Positions 1-5,330 of a stretch of DNA of 9,193 nt are shown piece by piece. This DNA is from Agromyces sp. GTDB taxonomy: Bacteria > Actinomycetota > Actinomycetes > Actinomycetales > Microbacteriaceae. The notes beneath the pieces are model-generated. The model did not search any database. It was not told where the DNA came from and was given only the letters and a program-made list of their open reading frames with translations. Position numbers and translations under genes: made by a program. Each line of letters begins with the position of its first letter. Position 1 is the first letter of the stretch. The DNA lies in contig JAPSJU010000069.1 of the NCBI GenBank assembly GCA_031178025.1, forward strand, positions 1 through 9,193. Direction: 5' to 3'.

Positions 1-818
1 TGCAGGCACGCTCGGACGTACGACTCCACCGGATTCCCAACGCCGAGTTCGGGCACGGACGCACGCGCAACCTCGGCGCGCGCCTCGCCCGCGGCCGCGT
101 CGTCGCATTCCTCACCCAGGACGCCACGCCGGCCCATGACCGCTGGCTCGACGCCCTCGTCGCGCCGCTCGCCGACGACGACGTGGTGGCGGTCGTCGGT
201 CGGCAGATCCCGCGCACCACGGCGTTCCCGCTGCTGAAGTACGACATCGAGCGGGTCTTCGCGCAACTCGGAGGTGACTCGCTCCCGTCCGTCGTGGACG
301 GGAGCGCCCTGCGAGGTCCGGACCCGGATGCCGCCGCCTTCTACTCGGATGTCAATTCCGCCAGCCTCCGGACGTTCCTCGTGGAGACGCTTCCGTACCG
401 CGACGTGCCCTATTCCGAGGATCTGCTCTTCGCCCGGGACGTCCTCGAGTCGGGGTATCGGAAGGCGTATGCCGCACGGGGCGCCGTGCGCCACTCCAAC
501 GACGTCGGCATCCGGGAGTACTCGAGCCGGATGTTCGACGAGACACTGGGCCTGCGCCGGATCGGTCATGAGGTGCGCTCGTACTCGAGGGCGGGGGCGA
601 TGCTGCGGGCGGTGAAGGGCGCGCTGGCCGACAGCGTGCGGATCGTGCGCGACCCCGACTATCGCGTCGGCGAGCGAGTGCGCTGGCTCATGGTCAATCC
701 CGCCTACCACGTGGCCCGCTGGAACGGCCTCTTCCACGGGGCTCGCGTCGAGCTCGACGACGAGTCCGCCATCGCACGCCGATCGTGGGAGGCCCGGCAG
801 CGTCGCTTCGCCCGTTGA
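1..818 (+). CDS. Family-2 glycosyltransferase, probable rhamnosyltransferase (5' end outside window)
   Basis: Cytoplasmic GT-A transferase that probably adds a sugar, likely rhamnose, to a growing surface glycan. The reading frame is open from base 3 with no start needed, so the gene enters from the left. The visible 271 residues align almost without gaps to residues 54-325 of the complete protein at 7484-8461, so about 53 N-terminal residues are missing, including the first nucleotide-binding strand. Seen here are FGHGRTRNL (visible residues 16-24), the metal-binding-type TQDA in place of DxD (about 38-41), FPLLKYD, FYSDVNSAS, YRDVPYSEDLLF with the acidic ED pair expected at the catalytic base, and a shared C-terminus with VNPAY. 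An internal GTG at 183 would cut off the TQDA motif and is not the real start. It ends 18 bp before the convergent rmlD stop. The family is sure; donor and acceptor are not. Confidence 0.88.
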   Translation, partial: QARSDVRLHRIPNAEFGHGRTRNLGARLARGRVVAFLTQDATPAHDRWLDALVAPLADDDVVAVVGRQIPRTTAFPLLKYDIERVFAQLGGDSLPSVVDGSALRGPDPDAAAFYSDVNSASLRTFLVETLPYRDVPYSEDLLFARDVLESGYRKAYAARGAVRHSNDVGIREYSSRMFDETLGLRRIGHEVRSYSRAGAMLRAVKGALADSVRIVRDPDYRVGERVRWLMVNPAYHVARWNGLFHGARVELDDESAIARRSWEARQRRFAR

Positions 819-836
819 GGACCCGACCGGCTCCGC

Positions 837-1688
837 CTATTCCGCGGCGAACACGCCGGACGCCGTGGCATCGGCAAGCGCCGTGCGCCAGTCGCGCATC
901 GGCTCCAGGCCGGCCCTCGGCCATGCCGCATGGCCGAGCACCGAGTATGCCGGGCGCGGCGCCGGCCGCACGAAGGCGGAACTGGTCGTCGGGGTGATCC
1001 GCTCGGGATCGAGCCCGTTCTCGGCGAGCACCGCGCGTGCGAAGTCGTACCATGTCGCCGCCCCGGCGTTCGTGCCGTGGTAGATCCCCGCCGGAGCGTC
1101 GGCGTCGAGCATCGCGACGATCCTCCGCGCGAGATCGCCCGTCCAGGTGGGTTGACCGAGCTGGTCGTCCACGACGGACCAGGTGTCCTTCGAGGCCGCC
1201 AGGCGGAGCATGGTGTGCGCGAAGTTCGCGCCATGGGCTCCGTAGAGCCACGCCGTGCGCACGACGAAGGTGCCATCCGGATGGGCCTCGAGCGCGAACT
1301 CCTCACCGGCGGCCTTCGTGCGACCATACGCGTTGATCGGGTCGCGAGGGCGGTCCTCCGCGTACGGTTCGGTGGCGCGACCGTCGAAGACGTAATCCGT
1401 CGAGATCGTCACGAGGCGAGCGCCGGACCGCGCGCACGCCGCCGCCAGGTTCGCGGGACCGACCGCGTTGACGGCGTAGGCGGCGTCCTCCTCGGCCTCC
1501 GCGTCGTCGACCTTCGTGTAGGCCGCGCAGTTCACGACGACGTCGTGGTCCGCGACCGCGGCGGTGACCGCATCGGCATCGGTCACGTCGAGGTCGGCGC
1601 GGCCGAGTGCCGTGACCTCGCGCGCTGCCAGGGCCGCCTGCAGGTCGCGTCCGAGCATGCCGCTCGCACCCGTGACGAGGTAGCGCAT
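837..1688 (-). CDS. rmlD: dTDP-4-dehydrorhamnose reductase RmlD
   Basis: Last step of dTDP-L-rhamnose synthesis: NAD(P)H-dependent reduction of the 4-keto group of dTDP-6-deoxy-L-lyxo-4-hexulose, in the cytoplasm. It is 283 residues, normal for the family (about 280-300). The Rossmann nucleotide-binding motif GASGMLG lies at residues 7-13, STDYVFDG at 96-103, and the SDR catalytic pair Y121-xxx-K125 in NAYGRTK. TAWLYG near 145-150 is also typical. I chose the ATG at 1688, which gives the usual MRYLVTG start 4 nt after the rmlB stop, with an AAGGG ribosome site about 10 nt upstream. The longer open frame to 1730 adds 14 unfamily-like residues overlapping rmlB. It is the second gene of an rmlB-rmlD transcript and converges with the glycosyltransferase at the left edge. 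Confidence 0.96.
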   Translation of the reverse strand: MRYLVTGASGMLGRDLQAALAAREVTALGRADLDVTDADAVTAAVADHDVVVNCAAYTKVDDAEAEEDAAYAVNAVGPANLAAACARSGARLVTISTDYVFDGRATEPYAEDRPRDPINAYGRTKAAGEEFALEAHPDGTFVVRTAWLYGAHGANFAHTMLRLAASKDTWSVVDDQLGQPTWTGDLARRIVAMLDADAPAGIYHGTNAGAATWYDFARAVLAENGLDPERITPTTSSAFVRPAPRPAYSVLGHAAWPRAGLEPMRDWRTALADATASGVFAAE

Positions 1689-1692
1689 CGCG

Positions 1693-2691
1693 CTACTGCC
1701 CTTGCGCTCGATAGCGGGCCTCGGTGGCATCCTTCTGCGGCGCCCACCAGGACTCGTTGTCGCGGTACCAGGCGATGGTGTCGGCGAGTCCGCCCTCGAA
1801 GTCGGAGAAGCTGGGCTTCCAACCCAACTCGGTGCGCAAGCGCGTCGAGTCGATCGCGTAGCGCAGGTCGTGGCCCGGCCGGTCGATCACGTGATCGTAC
1901 GCATCGGCGGGCTGGCCGAGCTGGGTGAGGATGAGCTCGACGACCTCCTTGTTGTTGCGCTCGCCGTCGGCGCCGATGAGATACGTCTCCCCGATCTCAC
2001 CCTTCTCGAGGATCGTGAGGACCGCCGAGGAATGATCGTTCGCGTGGATCCAGTCGCGGACGTTCTCGCCGCTTCCGTAGAGCTTCGGGCGCTGACCGCG
2101 GAGCACGTTCGTGATCTGCCGGGGGATGAACTTCTCGACGTGCTGGTAGGGGCCGTAGTTGTTGGAGCAGTTCGAGATCGTGGCCTGGACGCCGAACGAC
2201 CGCACCCATGCGCGCACCAGGAGGTCACTGCCCGCCTTGGTCGACGAGTACGGACTCGACGGGTTGTAGGGCGTCGTCTCGGTGAACTTCGCCGGGTCGT
2301 CGAGTTCGAGGTCGCCGTAGACCTCGTCGGTGGAGATGTGGTGGAAGCGCCGACCGTGCCTGCGTGCCGCCTCGAGGAGCGTGTAGGTGCCGATGATGTT
2401 CGTGTCGAGGAACGGGCGCGGGTCCTCGAGCGAGTTGTCGTTGTGACTCTCCGCCGCGAAATGCACCACGGCATCGTGCTCGCCGAACAGCTCGTCCACG
2501 AGCGCGGCGTCCTGGATATCGCCCTTGACGAAGCGGAAGCGATCGGCGGGAAGCCCCTCGAGCGACGCGAGGTTGCCGGCATAGGTGAGCTTGTCGAGCA
2601 CCGTCAGCGTGTGGTCGGTGTTCGAGAGGACGTAGTGGGCGAAGTTGGAGCCGATGAACCCGGCGCCGCCGGTGACGAGAAGTCTTGACAC
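1693..2691 (-). CDS. rmlB: dTDP-glucose 4,6-dehydratase RmlB
   Basis: Second step of the rhamnose pathway: NAD+-dependent conversion of dTDP-D-glucose to dTDP-4-keto-6-deoxy-D-glucose. It is 332 residues, full length. Domains in order: the N-terminal Rossmann motif TGGAGFIGS (7-15), VVHFAAESHNDNS (75-87), the dehydratase signature STDEVYG (120-126) carrying the T121-D122-E123 catalytic triplet, the SDR pair Y148-xxx-K152 in PYSSTK, NNYGPYQHVEKFIP (177-190), and RDWIHANDH (212-220) in the sugar-nucleotide domain. The start is GTG at 2691; an in-frame stop lies just upstream and no other start fits. AGGA 7 nt upstream could serve as a ribosome site, but the same bases form a TAGGAT -10-like box, so the transcript may be leaderless. 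It is divergent from rmlC and runs into rmlD after 4 nt. Confidence 0.97.
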   Translation of the reverse strand: MSRLLVTGGAGFIGSNFAHYVLSNTDHTLTVLDKLTYAGNLASLEGLPADRFRFVKGDIQDAALVDELFGEHDAVVHFAAESHNDNSLEDPRPFLDTNIIGTYTLLEAARRHGRRFHHISTDEVYGDLELDDPAKFTETTPYNPSSPYSSTKAGSDLLVRAWVRSFGVQATISNCSNNYGPYQHVEKFIPRQITNVLRGQRPKLYGSGENVRDWIHANDHSSAVLTILEKGEIGETYLIGADGERNNKEVVELILTQLGQPADAYDHVIDRPGHDLRYAIDSTRLRTELGWKPSFSDFEGGLADTIAWYRDNESWWAPQKDATEARYRAQGQ

Positions 2692-2703
2692 GCGCTCATC
2701 CTA
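2692..2703 (-). promoter_or_regulatory. Candidate leaderless promoter (-10 TAGGAT) of rmlB
   Basis: On the minus strand TAGGAT (2703 to 2698) matches the actinobacterial TANNNT -10 pattern and is followed by exactly 6 nt and then the GTG start. That would place transcription initiation on or next to the start codon. No -35 TTGACA-like element is visible. The embedded AGGA could instead be a ribosome site. In that case GATACT (2735 to 2730) is an alternative -10 giving a roughly 30-nt leader. Confidence 0.45.
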
Positions 2704-2740
2704 GCCAAGGGGCTCCGCCGCTCCCTGCGAGTATCCCCGC

Positions 2741-2778
2741 CGACGCGTCCGCCCGGCGTCGATGCGCGATGCCCGGCG
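2741..2778. repeat. Inverted and direct repeats between the divergent rmlB and rmlC promoters
   Basis: The 111-bp divergent region holds a 6-bp inverted repeat, CGACGC (2741-2746) and GCGTCG (2756-2761) with a 9-nt spacer. It also holds an 8-bp direct repeat, GCCCGGCG, at 2751-2758 and 2771-2778, 20 bp from start to start, about two helical turns. The second direct copy sits where a -35 element of rmlC would be. They could be operator half-sites for joint control of both transcripts. In DNA this G+C-rich, short repeats of this kind also arise by chance. Confidence 0.25.
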
Positions 2779-2790
2779 ACGGGCCGTTGC

Positions 2791-2802
2791 TACACTCAAT
2801 CG
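2791..2802 (+). promoter_or_regulatory. Candidate leaderless promoter (-10 TACACT) of rmlC
   Basis: TACACT (2791-2796) fits TANNNT and is followed by 6 nt and then the GTG start of rmlC. This is the same geometry as on the rmlB side. No Shine-Dalgarno sequence lies in front of the GTG: the bases between are CAATCG. A leaderless mRNA starting at or beside the GTG is therefore the simplest reading. No clear -35 element is visible. Confidence 0.6.
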
Positions 2803-3411
2803 GTGCAGATCCGCGAACTCTCGATCCCCGACGCCTACGAGGTCACGCCCAAGCAGTTCGGCGACGAGCGCGGGGTGTTCCTCGAGTGGTATCGCTTCGA
2901 TCGACTGGCCGAGGTCGTCGGGCACCCGCTTTCCCTCGCCCAGGCGAATGTCTCCGTCTCACGGCGAGGGGTCGTCCGCGGCATCCACTTCGCCGACGTC
3001 CCCCCCAGCCAGGCGAAGTACGTCACCGCCCTCCGTGGTGCGGTGCTCGACTTCGTCGTCGACATCCGAGTCGGCTCGCCGACCTTCGGGAAGTGGGACG
3101 CCGTCCGCCTCGACGACGTGGACCGCCGGGCCGTGTACATCGCCGAGGGGCTGGGCCACTGCTTCGTGGCGCTCACGGACGACGCCACGGTGAGCTACCT
3201 CGTGAGCGCACCGTTCGACGCATCGCGCGAGCACGGCGTCGACCCGCTCGACCCGGACGTCGGCCTGGTGTTCCCCGCGGAAGCGGGAGAGCTCGTGCTC
3301 TCGCGGAAGGACGCCGACGCGCCGAGCCTCGAGGAGGCGGCGGCCTCCGGGCTGCTGCCCACCTGGGAGGCGACGCGAGCCTTCTACGACACGTTGAACG
3401 AGGGGAACTGA
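2803..3411 (+). CDS. rmlC: dTDP-4-dehydrorhamnose 3,5-epimerase RmlC
   Basis: Third step of the rhamnose pathway: cofactor-free epimerisation at C3 and C5 of dTDP-4-keto-6-deoxyglucose by a dimeric cupin-fold enzyme. It is 202 residues and, as I recall it, closely follows the Mycobacterium tuberculosis protein in length and numbering. Seen are DERGVFLEW (21-29), NVSVSRRGVVRGIHFADVPP with the catalytic-base histidine H62, SQAKYV with K72, DIRVGSPTFGKWD (87-99), AEGLGHCFVAL (114-124), and Y132, which aligns with the proposed acid tyrosine. Position 138, a tyrosine in the mycobacterial enzyme, is phenylalanine here. GLLPTWE near 183-189 matches the actinobacterial C-terminus. The GTG start gives the usual MQIRELSIP N-terminus. 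It is followed after 3 nt by rmlA. Confidence 0.96.
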   Translation: MQIRELSIPDAYEVTPKQFGDERGVFLEWYRFDRLAEVVGHPLSLAQANVSVSRRGVVRGIHFADVPPSQAKYVTALRGAVLDFVVDIRVGSPTFGKWDAVRLDDVDRRAVYIAEGLGHCFVALTDDATVSYLVSAPFDASREHGVDPLDPDVGLVFPAEAGELVLSRKDADAPSLEEAAASGLLPTWEATRAFYDTLNEGN

Positions 3412-3414
3412 ACG

Positions 3415-4278
3415 ATGCGCGGGATCATCCTGGCCGGCGGCTCCGGCACCCGGCTCTGGCCGATCACGAAGGGCATCTCCAAGCAGTTGATGCCGATCTA
3501 CGACAAGCCGATGATCTACTACCCGCTGTCGACGCTGATGATGGCGGGCATCCGCGAGATCCTCGTCATCACGACGCCCGAGTACAACGAGCAGTTCCGC
3601 GCCCTCCTCGGTGACGGCTCCCAGCTCGGGATCCGCCTCGACTACGCCGTCCAGCCGTCACCGGACGGACTCGCCCAGGCGTTCATCATCGGCGAGGAGT
3701 TCGTCGGCGACGAGAGCGTGGCACTCGTGCTCGGCGACAACATCTTCCACGGCACCGGTCTCGGCTCCGCGCTGCGCTCGCACTCCGCCATCGACGGAGC
3801 GCTGATCTTCGCGTACCAGGTGAGCGATCCGACGGCGTACGGCGTCGTGGAGTTCGACGAGGCCTTCCGTGCGGTCTCCATCGAGGAGAAGCCGGCCCAG
3901 CCGAAGAGCAGCTTCGCGGTGCCGGGGCTCTACTTCTACGACAACTCCGTGCTGGAGATCGCGAAGACCATCGAGCCCAGCGCCCGCGGCGAACTCGAGA
4001 TCTCGACGGTGAACGAGCGCTACCTCGAGCAGGGCAAGCTCCAGGTCCAGGTGCTCGACCGCGGCACCGCCTGGCTCGACACCGGCACGTTCGAGTCGAT
4101 GATGCAGGCATCCGAGTACGTGCGGGTGATCGAGGACCGCCAGGGCTTCAAGATCGGGTGCATCGAAGAGGTCGCGTGGCGCGCGGGATGGATCGACGAC
4201 GAACGGCTGGCCGATCTGGCGGACCAGTACCGGAAGAGCGGGTACGGCAACTACCTCGGTGGACTGCTGCGGCGGTAG
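3415..4278 (+). CDS. rmlA: Glucose-1-phosphate thymidylyltransferase RmlA
   Basis: First step of the rhamnose pathway: joins dTTP and glucose-1-phosphate to make dTDP-glucose, in the cytoplasm. It is 287 residues, normal for the short RmlA form. The nucleotidyltransferase signature GGSGTRLWP (8-16) is followed by K24 in ISKQLMP, YDKPMIYYP (29-37), LGDNIFHG (107-114) with the Mg-binding D108, EEKP (157-160), and WLDTGTF (220-226) with the second metal-binding aspartate, D222. The ATG at 3415 has AGGGG 9 nt upstream, inside the end of rmlC, so the two are almost certainly one transcript and translationally coupled. The enzyme is usually feedback-inhibited by dTDP-rhamnose, which I cannot judge here. 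Its stop lies only 9 nt from the stop of the convergent wbbL-like gene. Confidence 0.97.
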   Translation: MRGIILAGGSGTRLWPITKGISKQLMPIYDKPMIYYPLSTLMMAGIREILVITTPEYNEQFRALLGDGSQLGIRLDYAVQPSPDGLAQAFIIGEEFVGDESVALVLGDNIFHGTGLGSALRSHSAIDGALIFAYQVSDPTAYGVVEFDEAFRAVSIEEKPAQPKSSFAVPGLYFYDNSVLEIAKTIEPSARGELEISTVNERYLEQGKLQVQVLDRGTAWLDTGTFESMMQASEYVRVIEDRQGFKIGCIEEVAWRAGWIDDERLADLADQYRKSGYGNYLGGLLRR

Positions 4279-4287
4279 CCCAGCGCC

Positions 4288-5154
4288 TCACGACCCCCGT
4301 CGCGCCAGGAGCCACAGGCGGAGGCGGAGCCCGGCCGTCAGCGCCCACCGCACCGGCGCAAGGCCACGGGCCGAGTACTTGCGACGGATGAATCGGATCG
4401 CACTCTCGTGGTGCGCCCGCAGCATCCGCGTCGATTCGGTCCTCGTCGACAGTCCGCCGACGTGCGTGGCGGCCGCAGAGGGCTCGTAGAGGTTGGTCCA
4501 GCCGGCGAGGCCGAGCCGGTACCCCAGGTCGACGTCCTCGAAGTACATGAAATACCCCTCGTCGAAACCGCCGACGGCGTCGAACGCGGACCTCCGCACG
4601 AGGAAGCACGAGCCCGAGAGCCAGCCGGCCGTCCGCTGCTCGGAGGCCGTCGCCCGCTCTCCCCGGTATGAGCGCGTCCATGGGTTCGTCGGCCATGGGT
4701 GCCCGAACACGGCATGGCCGACACCCGTGCGCAGGGATGGCACGCTTCGAGCCGAGGGGTAGGTGGTGCCGTCGGGATTCAGGATGCGCGGGCCGATGGC
4801 GCCTGCACGGGCGTTGCGGTCCGCGGCGGCGACCAGGATGCCGACCGAATCGGGGGTGAGTGAGACGTCGGGGTTGGAGACCAGGACGTACTCGACGTCG
4901 CGGGGAAGCGCCCTGACGCCCTCGTTGACCGCGCCGCCGTATCCGACATTCCGTTGCAACCGCAACAGGACGGCGCCGTGCCCGGCGGCGATCGCCTGCG
5001 ACGCAGCGGCGTCGCTCGATGCGTTGTCGACGATGACGACATGACGGGGGCGCGGGCTCAGCGCGGCGACCGAATCGAGGAACCCGGGAAGCTGCGCGCT
5101 CGAGTTGTACGACACGGTGACCACGGCGACTCGGTCGAGGAGGGCGGTGGGCAT
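4288..5154 (-). CDS. wbbL: WbbL-type rhamnosyltransferase (glycosyltransferase family 2)
   Basis: It is 288 residues and resembles mycobacterial WbbL, which moves rhamnose from dTDP-rhamnose onto GlcNAc-diphosphoryl-decaprenol at the start of a cell-wall linkage unit. GT-A features in order: VVTVSYNS (11-18), VDNASSD (42-48), NVGYGGAVNEG (69-79), SNPDV (93-97, metal-binding), YPSAR (132-136), GHPWPTNPWT (151-160), GWLSGSCFLVRR (177-188), and GGFDEGYFMYFEDVDLG (195-211) with the catalytic-base acidic pair E206-D207. A basic, hydrophobic C-terminal tail suggests contact with the membrane face. The ATG at 5154 has no ribosome site in front but a near-consensus TATGAT box 8 nt upstream. Assignment to WbbL is by remembered motif similarity. 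An organism without arabinogalactan could use this enzyme for another rhamnose-containing polymer. Confidence 0.82.
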   Translation of the reverse strand: MPTALLDRVAVVTVSYNSSAQLPGFLDSVAALSPRPRHVVIVDNASSDAAASQAIAAGHGAVLLRLQRNVGYGGAVNEGVRALPRDVEYVLVSNPDVSLTPDSVGILVAAADRNARAGAIGPRILNPDGTTYPSARSVPSLRTGVGHAVFGHPWPTNPWTRSYRGERATASEQRTAGWLSGSCFLVRRSAFDAVGGFDEGYFMYFEDVDLGYRLGLAGWTNLYEPSAAATHVGGLSTRTESTRMLRAHHESAIRFIRRKYSARGLAPVRWALTAGLRLRLWLLARRGS

Positions 5155-5168
5155 CGCATTCGATCATA
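5155..5168 (-). promoter_or_regulatory. Candidate near-leaderless promoter (-10 TATGAT) of the wbbL-like gene
   Basis: On the minus strand TATGAT (5168 to 5163), one base from the bacterial TATAAT consensus, is followed by 8 nt and then the ATG at 5154. Initiation 6-8 nt after the box would give a leader of 0-2 nt. The interval CGAATGCG has no Shine-Dalgarno match, which agrees with leaderless translation. Confidence 0.55.
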
Positions 5169-5233
5169 TTGGGCGCTCACCGCCAATCTGCGTCGAGGGC
5201 ACTCGGGAACCGCTGTCCTCGTCACGCGGCGGT

Positions 5234-5239
5234 TAGACT
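5234..5239 (+). promoter_or_regulatory. Candidate -10 box (TAGACT) of the WsaF-like operon
   Basis: TAGACT within GGTTAGACTGG fits TANNNT. Transcription would start near 5246, leaving a leader of roughly 85 nt before the TTG start at 5331. The leader contains the hairpin at 5265-5297 and the ribosome site at 5316-5322. No convincing -35 element is seen. Confidence 0.45.
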
Positions 5240-5264
5240 GGCATGTCGACGCGGAGGTCGAATC

Positions 5265-5297
5265 GCGAATATGCGCCCCTGCTGCCGCGCATATCGC
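5265..5297 (+). promoter_or_regulatory. Leader hairpin upstream of the WsaF-like operon
   Basis: ATATGCGC (5269-5276) and GCGCATAT (5287-5294) form a perfect 8-bp stem around a 10-nt loop. GCG (5265-5267) and CGC (5295-5297) extend it to 11 bp with one bulged A (5268). It lies between the predicted transcription start and the ribosome site, about 18 nt ahead of the latter. There is no T-run after it, so a simple intrinsic terminator is unlikely. It could be an RNA control structure or a DNA operator. Confidence 0.5.
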
Positions 5298-5315
5298 CCG
5301 ACTCACGCCAACATC

Positions 5316-5322
5316 GAAGGGA
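5316..5322 (+). promoter_or_regulatory. Ribosome binding site that fixes the TTG start of the WsaF-like gene
   Basis: GAAGGGA, a strong match to the anti-Shine-Dalgarno sequence, lies 8 nt before the TTG at 5331. No comparable site precedes the other in-frame candidates: TTG 5169, ATG 5271 and ATG 5358. Confidence 0.7.
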
Positions 5323-5330
5323 CCCAGAAT

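Noticed and set aside
1689..1730. Upstream extension of rmlD by 14 residues
   Set aside because: It overlaps the rmlB coding end and has no family resemblance; the ATG at 1688 has an AAGGG site and gives the standard N-terminus.
930..2688. Long plus-strand open frames at 930-1928 and 1702-2688
   Set aside because: They run opposite to rmlD and rmlB, which are unmistakable on the minus strand.
2730..2735. GATACT (minus strand) as the main rmlB -10 box
   Set aside because: Possible, but it begins with G rather than T. The TAGGAT box at the leaderless distance mirrors the rmlC side better. Kept only as an alternative.
4290..4302. CGAC/GTCG hairpin near the rmlA and wbbL stops
   Set aside because: Only a 4-bp stem and inside coding sequence; too weak to call a terminator.
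4148..5167. 339-codon minus-strand open frame starting at an ATG at 5159
   Set aside because: It overlaps the wbbL-like gene in another frame, is mostly Arg/Pro/Ala with no family motif, and extends antisense into rmlA.
5169..5330. N-terminal extension of the WsaF-like gene back to a TTG at 5169
   Set aside because: The extension lacks a ribosome site, covers a promoter-like box and a hairpin, and reads as unstructured Arg/Cys-rich sequence. The TTG at 5331 has a strong GAAGGGA at good spacing.
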